In this document: positions 6,304-12,379 of the stretch, in pieces
Layout: every line of letters starts with the position of its first letter
Position numbering within the stretch: position 1 is the first letter of the stretch
Origin: Wenzhouxiangella sp.
GTDB taxonomy: Bacteria > Pseudomonadota > Gammaproteobacteria > Xanthomonadales > Wenzhouxiangellaceae
Assembly (NCBI GenBank): GCA_007123575.1
Contig: SKKV01000247.1
Coordinates: 1 to 12,379 of the forward strand
DNA length: 12,379 nt
Direction: 5' to 3'
Position numbers and translations under genes: made by a program
Notes under the pieces: generated by a model
Told to the model about the DNA's origin: nothing
The model's input: the letters and a program-made list of their open reading frames with translations, nothing else
Database searches by the model: none

Positions 6304-7083
6304 CTACTGACCTTCACGCCTTGGCTTATCGAAAGCGGCAGTTTCGGTGAGGGCACGAGCGAGGGAGGTGGCGTAATGGTCCACCAGCAGCTTGCCCTGT
6401 TCGTGGGTGGCTGCGGCGGCATTGCCGGTTACGCCTTCGGCATTGAGATCTTCGGCCAGCCAGGCGAAGCTGGCCGGGCCAGTCGGGCTCAGCAAGCTGT
6501 CGATGTCGGCACTTGAAGGGAAATCATCCAGCCGATCGCGCCTGACCTTGGCAGGATGCAGATGCAGCATCATCGCGGTTTCAGCCTGGCCGCCGTGCAG
6601 GCCCACGGCCAGCTCGCGGGCGGACAGAACGTCAGCCGGCGGCGGCATTTGCATGTAGTTGACCTTGACCACCAGCAAGCCCAGACGACGGCGGATGTCC
6701 AATGCCGCCTGATCCATCCAGCCGATATTGCCGCCGTGACTATTGAACAGCACCAGGCGCTTGAGCCCGATCCTGCTCACGGCTTCGGCTACCGCAATCA
6801 CCTGCCGGGCCGCGGCCTCGGCGCCGATGCTCAAGCTGCCGGGAAACGACAAATGCTCGTCGCTGGCTGACACGGCCAGTGGCGGCAGCACGAGCACATC
6901 AACCTTGTTATCCAGCCTGGCAAGGGCGGCCGCGAGCAAGCCCTGGCCGATATCAAGGTCGGTCGACAACGGCAGGTGTGGCCCGTGCTGTTCGATAGCG
7001 CCCAGCACCATGACGCAGACCAGGCGGTCATGAACCCGCTCGGCCAATTCGGTGGACGTCAGATCCTGCCAGTGATTGATCAT
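6304..7083 (-). CDS. Creatininase-family amidohydrolase
   Basis: This 259-residue protein carries the metal-binding signatures of the creatininase family: GAIEQHGPHLPLSTD (28-42, giving E31, H33 and D42 with the same spacing as creatininase Glu34/His36/Asp45), FNSHGGN (113-119, with H116) and HGGQAETAMML (163-173, with E168). The family binds two divalent metals and hydrolyses amide or cyclic amide bonds. Members include creatininase, the archaeal deformylase ArfB, which removes a formyl group from a GTP-derived pyrimidine in riboflavin synthesis, and MftE. Beside a GTP cyclohydrolase II homologue and a RibD-type reductase, an ArfB-like or other pyrimidine amidohydrolase role is more plausible than creatinine breakdown; this is inference. 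The ATG at 7083 overlaps the upstream FkbM gene's stop as ATGA, so the two are co-translated. Confidence 0.87.
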   Translation of the reverse strand: MINHWQDLTSTELAERVHDRLVCVMVLGAIEQHGPHLPLSTDLDIGQGLLAAALARLDNKVDVLVLPPLAVSASDEHLSFPGSLSIGAEAAARQVIAVAEAVSRIGLKRLVLFNSHGGNIGWMDQAALDIRRRLGLLVVKVNYMQMPPPADVLSARELAVGLHGGQAETAMMLHLHPAKVRRDRLDDFPSSADIDSLLSPTGPASFAWLAEDLNAEGVTGNAAAATHEQGKLLVDHYATSLARALTETAAFDKPRREGQ

Positions 7084-7847
7084 TCTTTTAGTGTAGCGCG
7101 GCGCGCGTACAGATCACCGGAGGCGATACCCTCGGCACCGCCAGCCAGCCATTTCAGTACCGCCTCAGGACCTCGCCACTCAGGCCAGCGCATGTCGCGC
7201 TGCTCGCCGCAGACCACGTTATAGCGATAGTCAGCCAATGCTTGCAGATAGCGGACACAGGTCTCGGTGCGATTGAGCGTACCGGACACGAACTCCACCG
7301 ACAGGGCCGGCAGAGGCTGGCTCAAACCAGCCAGCACCTCGGCCTCGAACCCTTCCACATCGATCTTGCAGAAATCCGGTCGCCCGTAGCGCTCGATCAG
7401 CGCATCCAGGGTGGTCAGCTCGACCTCAACCGACCCATCCCAATCCAGCCCGGAAAAGCCGGCATTGTTTTGCCGAATCTGCTTGATCCAGTCTTGCGAC
7501 AGCGTGGACACCGAAGGGTTGGAAGGGTCTACCCGCAGCTCGGCCCGACCCGCTTGCGCGCCAACAGCAAGGCCAAGCAGGGTCACGCCGTCAGCGCCGC
7601 CGTGAAAGCGAACCAGCCAGCGCAGCAGCTCAGGCTGCGGCTCCACGGCGACCACGCGCGCGCCCAAGGCTCGAAACGCTCGGGTGCGATCACCAAGATG
7701 GGCACCGATATCAAACACCAGAGCGTCGTCCGGCACCAGCGGCTGGTACAGGCGCTTCAGCCCGGCCAGCCGACCGGGGCGCCGGTAAATCCACAGCGAG
7801 CGCAGCAGCCCCAGCGTCCGGCGCAAGCGCCCGGGCACACCGGCCAT
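7080..7847 (-). CDS. FkbM-family SAM-dependent methyltransferase
   Basis: The protein has 255 residues from the ATG at 7847. VFDIGAHLGDRT (44-55) is SAM motif I, VVAVEPQPE (65-73) holds the acidic strand-2 residue, and DFCKIDVEGFEAEVL (158-172) is the conserved FkbM block. FkbM enzymes usually O-methylate sugars or natural products. The frame is open to an earlier ATG at 7925, but that start would overlap the divergent + strand gene; 7847 leaves about 27 bp between them and has a weak AGCGGG upstream. The choice is uncertain. The stop overlaps the creatininase start. With the class I enzyme upstream in the window this is the second methyltransferase of the region, so the product may carry more than one methyl group or a methylated sugar. 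Confidence 0.83.
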   Translation of the reverse strand: MAGVPGRLRRTLGLLRSLWIYRRPGRLAGLKRLYQPLVPDDALVFDIGAHLGDRTRAFRALGARVVAVEPQPELLRWLVRFHGGADGVTLLGLAVGAQAGRAELRVDPSNPSVSTLSQDWIKQIRQNNAGFSGLDWDGSVEVELTTLDALIERYGRPDFCKIDVEGFEAEVLAGLSQPLPALSVEFVSGTLNRTETCVRYLQALADYRYNVVCGEQRDMRWPEWRGPEAVLKWLAGGAEGIASGDLYARRATLKE

Positions 7848-7874
7848 TGCGCCCGCTGTCACCGCAGCTGTGTC

Positions 7875-9491
7875 ATGGTGTTCATCCGCCGATTGTGCAC
7901 CGATGCCGTGAACCGCGCAGATCATTCCCTGAAACCCGTGCTGCTGGCCGGGCTGCTGTTGAACGCACTGCTGGTGCTGCCGGCCTGGTGGCGTGAGGGA
8001 ACAGTCAGCCTATGGCTGGTTCCAGAAGCCTGGGCGGCACCGGCGCTTGTGGCCCTGATCGGCCAGCGGGCGGGGGCTGGTTTGCTGCGCGGGCTGCTGG
8101 CCGCCCTGCTGGCCCTGGCCATTATCGCCGGGCTGTTTGATGGCCTGCTGCAATCGGTGCTGAGCCGGCCGCTGAATGCGTTTTTAGACATTCTGATGCT
8201 GTCGGCCGGCTTTCACCTGATTGACGGCAGCATGGGACGCCCGGCGGCCTTGCTGGCCTCGTGCCTGGTCGCCCTGGCGGCGCTGGGCGTGATCTGGTTG
8301 TGCTGGCGACTGCTTGATCCAGGAAAGCACCAGGCAACGCCTGGACTGGCGCTGGTGACAGTAATTGGTCTCGCGCTTTGTCTGCCCTGGCCCGCCCTGG
8401 AGCGCTGGGGCGTGGCTTCTCAGCTGGTGTTCCAGTCTAATCAACAACGCCACGAGCTACGCGCCACCCTGGCCGCGCATCGCGCGCTGGAAGATGCCAG
8501 GCAGTCAGCCGCCTTCAGCGCCCAGCCCCTGCCCGGACTGGCCGATCGGGATGTCTATATCGTCCTGATCGAATCCTATGGCATTAGCGCACTGGAACAG
8601 GATCGTTACGGTGAACGTTTGCTGCCGTTACTGAACCAGTGGCAGGACAAGCTTGCCGAGGCAGAACTGAACGTCGTCAGTGGCCAGCTTGAGGCACCCA
8701 TTCGCGGCGGCCAGTCCTGGTTGGCCCAGGCAACGGTCCTTAGCGGCCTGATGCTGGAAAACCAGTGGTTCTACCGGCGCCTGCTCGATGCCGATATCGA
8801 CCTGCTGGTCGACGACTTTGCCTTGACCGGCCACACCACCCTGAAAGTGGCCCCGGCCATCATCATGGACTGGCCGGAGGGAGAGCAGCTCGGCTTTGAT
8901 GCGCTCTACCCGGCTGACGCCATGGAATATCGCGGGCCGCGCCTGGGCTGGGCAACCATGCCGGACCAGTACACCTTGCGCCATTTCAGCGAACAGATTC
9001 GCCCCAGCCAGGATGGCCCGGTGTTTGCCCAGATTGCCCTGGTCAGCAGCCACTGGCCCTGGACCCCGCTGATCAAGCGCTTCCGCGACTGGGCAAGGAT
9101 AGACAACGGCGAAATCTTCGAGCACTGGCGCGATGCCGCCGAAAGCCCCCTGGCCCTGTGGATGGACCCGCCGCGACTGCGCGACAACTACGCCGAAAAA
9201 CTCGCCTACTCGCTGTCAGTCACTTTCGACTGGGCCCGTCATTACCTGCCCGACGACGCGCTGCTGATCGTCCTTGGCGATCACCAGCCGGCCAGGATCA
9301 TCACCGGCCGTGATGCGCCCGCCAGCGTGCCGTTGCACGTTATTGCTGCCAACCCTGAATTGCTGACGGGATTCCAACAACGGGCATTGGTCGATGGTTT
9401 GATTCCCGACCAACAGCAAAACCCGGATGACATGGCCAGACTCCGCCACTGGCTGAGGCAAGACTTCATCAATGGTCATGTCGCCGAATGA
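7875..9491 (+). CDS. Membrane-anchored alkaline phosphatase superfamily protein (LTA-synthase/phosphoethanolamine-transferase-like)
   Basis: The protein has about 538 residues from ATG 7875. The N-terminal ~170 residues form several membrane segments (roughly 20-38, 69-93, 123-146 and 157-171). The soluble part, expected in the periplasm, has the metal-site layout of the alkaline phosphatase superfamily: VYIVLIESYG (227-236, E233), a Ser/Thr-containing block RGGQSWLAQATVLSG (277-291) where the nucleophile is expected, LVSSHWPWTP (389-398, H393) and LLIVLGDHQPA (463-473, D469/H470). Family members move phospho-head groups (glycerol phosphate, phosphoethanolamine) or hydrolyse sulfate or phosphate esters. 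The nucleophile is not certain: Ser281 is my best guess, where LTA synthases have Thr. The open frame extends to 7242, but that part is antisense to the FkbM gene and has no family resemblance. GTG 7878, TTG 7893 and GTG 7908 are other possible starts. Confidence 0.78.
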   Translation: MVFIRRLCTDAVNRADHSLKPVLLAGLLLNALLVLPAWWREGTVSLWLVPEAWAAPALVALIGQRAGAGLLRGLLAALLALAIIAGLFDGLLQSVLSRPLNAFLDILMLSAGFHLIDGSMGRPAALLASCLVALAALGVIWLCWRLLDPGKHQATPGLALVTVIGLALCLPWPALERWGVASQLVFQSNQQRHELRATLAAHRALEDARQSAAFSAQPLPGLADRDVYIVLIESYGISALEQDRYGERLLPLLNQWQDKLAEAELNVVSGQLEAPIRGGQSWLAQATVLSGLMLENQWFYRRLLDADIDLLVDDFALTGHTTLKVAPAIIMDWPEGEQLGFDALYPADAMEYRGPRLGWATMPDQYTLRHFSEQIRPSQDGPVFAQIALVSSHWPWTPLIKRFRDWARIDNGEIFEHWRDAAESPLALWMDPPRLRDNYAEKLAYSLSVTFDWARHYLPDDALLIVLGDHQPARIITGRDAPASVPLHVIAANPELLTGFQQRALVDGLIPDQQQNPDDMARLRHWLRQDFINGHVAE

Positions 9492-9537
9492 ACCCTGGCA
9501 TCGTTATTAAGGCTGCCATCCATGAAATTTCCTGACC

Positions 9538-10278
9538 ATGAAACGCATCCGACATTTCTTTAATGCCTTGCAGACCAACTGGTCGGACGATCCGGCCGCG
9601 CGCGGAGCAGCCAAAATGACGGCCGGGGCCGTGCTGGTGGCCGAGGGCGTGTTCGGGCTGGGCCGTCGGGCCATGCGTGGTCGGCGTGGACGGTCGGGCA
9701 AGCGCGGCAAGGGTGGGCTGATTGGCGGCCTGATCGGGCTGGTTGTGGGTGTCGGGGTGATGATTGTCGGTTTCGGTATGGCGCCCTCTTCCTACCCGGA
9801 CGAACGCAGCACAACCGGAGAGATCGTGTCGGTTGAAACCAGCCGCAACGACGAAGGCGAAACCCGGTTCCGGGCTGTCTACGGTTTCGAGGTCGATGGT
9901 CAAAGCTACCAATTCCCCAGCCGCATGCGGACCAACATACGGCCAAGTCAGGGCGATACCGTGGCTATCGCCTATTCCGCGTCCGATCCGGAACAGGCAC
10001 GGCGCACCGATGGCTGGGGAAACCGGGTGCACTGGGCATTTATTGGCGGTGGCTTGCTTGTGCTGTTGTCGTCCCTTTTCAGCCTGGCGATCAGTATTGC
10101 GCTTATCGTGCTCGGCATCATGCTGTTTCGCAGCGGCAGGGCTGATCGCAAGGCGGCCGGCGAAACCGGCGGCTTTTTCAGCGACCTGATGTCGCTGGCA
10201 AGGCGCGCGTCCAGCGGTGAGATTGATGTCGAGCAGACTGCGGTTGGACAGCCGGGAGCAGCACAGGGGTCTGTCTGA
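9538..10278 (+). CDS. DUF3592-type membrane protein
   Basis: This 246-residue protein has two hydrophobic stretches, about 60-82 (glycine-rich, LIGGLIGLVVGVGVMIVG) and 168-197. Between them lies a domain with GEIVSVETSRNDEGETRFRA, YGFEVDGQSYQF and GDTVAIAYSASDPEQAR, the pattern of DUF3592 proteins, probably exposed to the periplasm. A very basic Arg/Lys/Gly segment (43-59) precedes the first membrane helix and by the positive-inside rule should be cytoplasmic. The C-terminal ~50 residues are soluble and unremarkable. No function is established for the family. It starts 46 bp after the phosphatase-superfamily gene on the same strand, so co-transcription is possible, but no shared role is evident. 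An ATG at 9522 is out of frame; 9538 is the first in-frame ATG. Confidence 0.75.
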   Translation: MKRIRHFFNALQTNWSDDPAARGAAKMTAGAVLVAEGVFGLGRRAMRGRRGRSGKRGKGGLIGGLIGLVVGVGVMIVGFGMAPSSYPDERSTTGEIVSVETSRNDEGETRFRAVYGFEVDGQSYQFPSRMRTNIRPSQGDTVAIAYSASDPEQARRTDGWGNRVHWAFIGGGLLVLLSSLFSLAISIALIVLGIMLFRSGRADRKAAGETGGFFSDLMSLARRASSGEIDVEQTAVGQPGAAQGSV

Positions 10279-10334
10279 GCAGGCTCGGAGAGTTGGCGAG
10301 TTGATCGGCAAAATCAGTTCGCTGGCGAATTAGT

Positions 10335-10370
10335 CAGCATGGCCCCCGGCCACGTTGGGCCGGGCTACGG
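10335..10370 (-). repeat. Short GTAG-headed REP-like element, copy D
   Basis: This copy is identical to copy C (4118-4153) except at one base and lies about 6.2 kb away, in the 242-bp gap between the DUF3592 gene and the tRNA. The rest of that gap shows no gene. The near-perfect conservation between two distant intergenic sites supports a dispersed, active or recently spread family. Confidence 0.8.
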
Positions 10371-10520
10371 TTGCGGAACCCGGATCAAGCGTCATGGGGC
10401 CGGGCGGTCGGCCTGAACCAGCTGCTTGCTTGCCTGGTCGGGACCCGGCCATTACCATATTGGCCTAGCCTTCTCGCTCGGAGGCAGCCTCGGTTGAGGG
10501 TTGATGAACCGGGGAACAAA

Positions 10521-10595
10521 GCGGGCGTCGTATAATGGTGATTACCTTGGCTTCCCAAGCCAAAGATGACGGTTCGATTCCGTTCGCCCGCTCCA
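10521..10595 (+). tRNA. tRNA-Gly (anticodon CCC)
   Basis: The acceptor stem GCGGGCG (10521-10527) pairs with CGCCCGC (10585-10591). A D-arm with AATGGTG follows, then the anticodon arm TTGGC-TTCCCAA-GCCAA with anticodon CCC at 10554-10556, and a T-arm containing GGTTCGATTCC. The discriminator is T10592 and CCA is encoded at 10593-10595. The gene reads GGG glycine codons. No integrase or attachment-site duplication was seen beside it. No clear promoter or terminator could be recognised; the tesB start is 54 bp downstream. Confidence 0.95.
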
Positions 10596-10649
10596 CTCCC
10601 TTGAAGATTTCAGCTTTACTACCCCCTTTACGAGACGACCAAACCTGAC

Positions 10650-11510
10650 ATGACCGAAGCACTGGCCCAGGTCATCGAGCTGCTCCGTCTGGAGCGCATC
10701 GACGACAACCTGTTTCGCGGCGACAGCCATGACATTGGTGCGCCGCAGGTATTCGGCGGCCAGATCCTCGGCCAGGCCCTGGTGGCCGCCGAGCACACCG
10801 TCGACGACCGCCGGCCGCATTCCCTGCACGCCTACTTCTTGAGACCGGGTGACTTCAACCATCCCGTGGTCTACCAGGTCGAGCGCGCTCGCGACGGCGG
10901 CAGCTACAGCAATCGCCGCGTGGTGGCCATTCAGCACGGCCGCCCCATTCTCAACCTTACCGCCTCGTTTCATAACGGCGACCCCGGCTTTGACCACCAG
11001 GCCGAGATGCCAGCGGTGCCCGGTCCGGAGGGGCTGGCCAGCACAAGCGATCTGCACAAAGGCATTGCCGAGCGCGTGCCGGCGAAGCTCAAGCGGCTGC
11101 TTGAGCATCAGCCCCCGTTCGAGTTTCGTCCGGTCGAAACGCCCAAGTTCATCGACCCATCAGCCCGACCGCCGCGCAAGCACATATGGATGCGAGCCTG
11201 GGCCGAGTTGCCCCAAGACGAGCGCCTGCACCGTCACTTGCTGGCCTATGTCTCGGATTACGAGCTGCTGGGCACGGCCACCCTGCCACACGAGCTGGAC
11301 TTCAGCAAGCAGCCGGTACAGATGGCCAGCCTCGATCACGCGCTCTGGTTCCATCGCCCGCTGCGCGTTGACGACTGGCTGCTATATGCCTGCGACAGCC
11401 CGAACAACGCCCAGGGCCGCGGCTTCTCCCGCGGCCAGTTCTTCAGCCGCGACGGCCGGCTGCTGGCCTCCGTGGCCCAGGAAGGCGTCATCCGGCCGAT
11501 AGCAAAATAG
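10650..11510 (+). CDS. tesB: Acyl-CoA thioesterase II
   Basis: This 286-residue protein has the double hot-dog layout and the normal length of TesB. The N-terminal half has VFGGQILGQAL (34-44) and SLHAYFLRPGD (58-68). The C-terminal half has YVSDYELLGTA (200-210), LDHALWFHRP (228-237) and ASVAQEGVIR (273-282). The catalytic positions Asp204, Thr228 and Gln278 of E. coli TesB correspond to D203, S227 and Q277, so the threonine is a conservative serine. It hydrolyses medium- to long-chain acyl-CoA to free fatty acid and CoA in the cytoplasm. The ATG at 10650 is close behind the tRNA with only a weak GACGACC-type leader, so a combined transcript with the tRNA cannot be excluded. It appears unrelated to the pterin-like cluster. 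Confidence 0.93.
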   Translation: MTEALAQVIELLRLERIDDNLFRGDSHDIGAPQVFGGQILGQALVAAEHTVDDRRPHSLHAYFLRPGDFNHPVVYQVERARDGGSYSNRRVVAIQHGRPILNLTASFHNGDPGFDHQAEMPAVPGPEGLASTSDLHKGIAERVPAKLKRLLEHQPPFEFRPVETPKFIDPSARPPRKHIWMRAWAELPQDERLHRHLLAYVSDYELLGTATLPHELDFSKQPVQMASLDHALWFHRPLRVDDWLLYACDSPNNAQGRGFSRGQFFSRDGRLLASVAQEGVIRPIAK

Positions 11511-11564
11511 GGCGGCCGGAACATGATTTGAGACTTTGATACCGCTTCCCCTCTTCACTCATTC

Positions 11565-11592
11565 GTGTTAACGTAACAACACGTTAATACAC
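11565..11592. promoter_or_regulatory. Palindromic operator candidate in front of the TrpR-like gene
   Basis: TTAACGT (11568-11574) and ACGTTAA (11581-11587) form a perfect 7-bp inverted repeat around AACAAC. GTG on the left and CAC on the right extend it with a 2-base offset. The site ends 9 bp before the regulator's ATG and is followed by CTAG, the core of E. coli trp operators. A possible -35 TTGATA lies at 11536-11541, but the matching -10 is poor, so the promoter is uncertain. Autoregulation by the downstream protein is inferred from position. Confidence 0.5.
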
Positions 11593-11601
11593 TAGAACAT
11601 C

Positions 11602-11952
11602 ATGAAGCGCCTCGACGAACAACATGCCGAAGCCAATCGCGCTGCCCGCTCCAGCCTGGCCGAGGCCTTTCTGGCCATGCGCAGCGCCGATGAATGCCGC
11701 GCCCTGCTCAAGGACCTGACCACGCCGGCCGAGCTGGAAGCCCTGGTCGATCGCTGGCGCGTGGTCAAATTCCTGGACCAGGACATGCCTTATCGTGAAA
11801 TTCACGAACGCACCGGGGTCAGCGTCACCACCATCGGCCGCGTCGCCCGCTTCCTCGCCGAAGGCAACGGCGGCTATCGCCTGGCCCTTCAGCGCCTGAA
11901 CGAACCCGCCAGCCCTACCGCTGAACCCCGAACCCCGAACCCTGAAACCTGA
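11602..11952 (+). CDS. TrpR-family YerC/YecD-like transcriptional regulator
   Basis: This all-helical protein of 116 residues contains the Trp-repressor-type core: LLKDLTTPAELEALVDRWRVVKFL (helices before the reading head) and MPYREIHERTGVSVTTIGRVARFL (62-85), a helix-turn-helix with the TGVSxTTIxRV recognition helix. E. coli TrpR binds tryptophan; YerC/YecD members lack a proven ligand in most species, and a TrpR-family protein called HisR has been proposed by comparative genomics, as I recall, to control histidine genes in Firmicutes. Here hisG starts 11 bp downstream, so control of the his operon in response to histidine or a related signal is a reasonable guess. The last nine or so residues, including PRTPNPET, are encoded by a 7-bp tandem repeat. 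No Shine-Dalgarno is evident. Confidence 0.85.
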   Translation: MKRLDEQHAEANRAARSSLAEAFLAMRSADECRALLKDLTTPAELEALVDRWRVVKFLDQDMPYREIHERTGVSVTTIGRVARFLAEGNGGYRLALQRLNEPASPTAEPRTPNPET

Positions 11953-11956
11953 ACCC
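11922..11956 (+). repeat. Five 7-bp tandem units spanning the end of the regulator gene
   Basis: TGAACCC, CGAACCC, CGAACCC, TGAAACC and TGAACCC follow without gaps. The regulator's TGA stop (11950-11952) is part of the fifth unit and the hisG start follows eight bases later. A change in unit number would alter the regulator's tail and stop as well as hisG spacing. Confidence 0.75.
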
Positions 11957-11963
11957 TTTTCCA

Positions 11964-12379
11964 ATGACCCGTCTCAAGATCGCGATCCAGAAATCCGGCC
12001 GCCTGGCCGAAAAATCCCTCGCCCTGCTCGAGCGCTCCGGGCTGACCTTCGCCCGCTCCAAGGACAAGCTGTTTTGGTACGGCCGCAACCAGCCAGTGGA
12101 TCTGCTGCTGGTGCGCGACGATGACATTCCGCGTCTGCTGCTGGAAGCCGTTTGCCAGCTCGGCGTCGTGGGTGAGAACGTTGCCCTGGAGAAAGTTTTG
12201 GAAAGCCGGGCCCGGCGTCCTGATGCCAAGCTCGAGCCGATGCTCAAGCTGGAGTTCGGCCACTGCCGCCTGATGCTGGCCCTGCCCGAGGACGAAGCCT
12301 ATGCCGACCCGGGCCAGCTCACCGGCCGCCGGGTGGCCACTAGCTACCCGCACCTGACTCGACAGTACTTGAAAGACCA
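11964..12379 (+). CDS. hisG: ATP phosphoribosyltransferase, N-terminal part (3' truncated by window edge)
   Basis: The first 138 codons are visible; the frame runs off the right edge. The N-terminus TRLKIAIQKSGRLAEKSL matches the E. coli-like long-form HisG, followed by VDLLLVRDDDIPRLL (the conserved R-x-x-D-I-P segment), GVVGENVALE and a LMLALPEDE strand. HisG joins ATP and PRPP to form phosphoribosyl-ATP, the first step of histidine biosynthesis, and is normally feedback-inhibited by histidine. The C-terminal regulatory domain of the long form would lie outside the window. The start is the ATG at 11964, 11 bp after the regulator's stop, so the two are probably one transcript. The leader is shaped by a 7-bp repeat, and no strong ribosome-binding site is visible. 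Confidence 0.93.
   Translation, partial: MTRLKIAIQKSGRLAEKSLALLERSGLTFARSKDKLFWYGRNQPVDLLLVRDDDIPRLLLEAVCQLGVVGENVALEKVLESRARRPDAKLEPMLKLEFGHCRLMLALPEDEAYADPGQLTGRRVATSYPHLTRQYLKD

Noticed and set aside
7242..7874. Upstream extension of the phosphatase-superfamily frame (about 211 further residues)
   Set aside because: It lies antisense over the well-supported FkbM gene, is rich in Gln/Arg/Pro shadow-type sequence, and the membrane domain begins only after 7875.
10521..10595. tRNA-Gly as an integration site for a mobile element
   Set aside because: No integrase, no duplicated tRNA 3' end and only ordinary chromosomal genes on either side.

Overview
The window looks like chromosomal DNA of a high-GC gammaproteobacterium, most likely from the Xanthomonadales / Wenzhouxiangella-like neighbourhood. 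I infer this from the compact, GC-rich coding style, a TrpR-family YerC/YecD gene directly before hisG, a RibA homologue of the ~375-residue type, and dispersed REP-like palindromes headed by GTAG. No phage, integrase, transposase, CRISPR array or rRNA was seen. A species name cannot be given from the sequence alone.

Region 1 (1-3773, + strand) is a tight operon: the 3' end of a zinc-dependent medium-chain dehydrogenase, a divergent 6-pyruvoyl/6-carboxytetrahydropterin-synthase-like protein, a GT4 glycosyltransferase, a class I SAM methyltransferase and a YbhN/LPG-synthase-type membrane protein. The last three are joined by ATGA stop/start overlaps. Region 2 (3774-4308) is a 535-bp non-coding stretch packed with REP-like repeats; one copy supplies the last codons and the stop of the membrane-protein gene. 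Region 3 (4309-6284, +) holds a stand-alone RibD-type reductase and a GTP cyclohydrolase II with a degenerate RibB-like N-terminal half. Region 4 (7847-6304, - strand) is a two-gene operon, FkbM-type methyltransferase then creatininase-family amidohydrolase, converging on region 3. Region 5 (7875-9491, +) is a divergently placed membrane-anchored alkaline-phosphatase-superfamily protein.

Taken together, regions 1-5 look like one uncharacterised pathway. A GTP cyclohydrolase II-like enzyme opens GTP, a RibD-type reductase acts without its usual deaminase, a creatininase-type hydrolase (the superfamily of the archaeal deformylase ArfB) and a pterin-synthase-fold protein lie alongside, and a dehydrogenase, a glycosyltransferase, two methyltransferases and two membrane proteins could decorate, move or attach the product. 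This is inference from gene content; the product is unknown.

Region 6 (9492-12379) is ordinary housekeeping DNA: a DUF3592-type membrane protein, a further REP copy, tRNA-Gly(CCC), acyl-CoA thioesterase II (tesB), a TrpR-like regulator preceded by a palindromic operator candidate, and the start of hisG, which runs off the right edge. A 7-bp tandem repeat crosses the regulator's stop codon.
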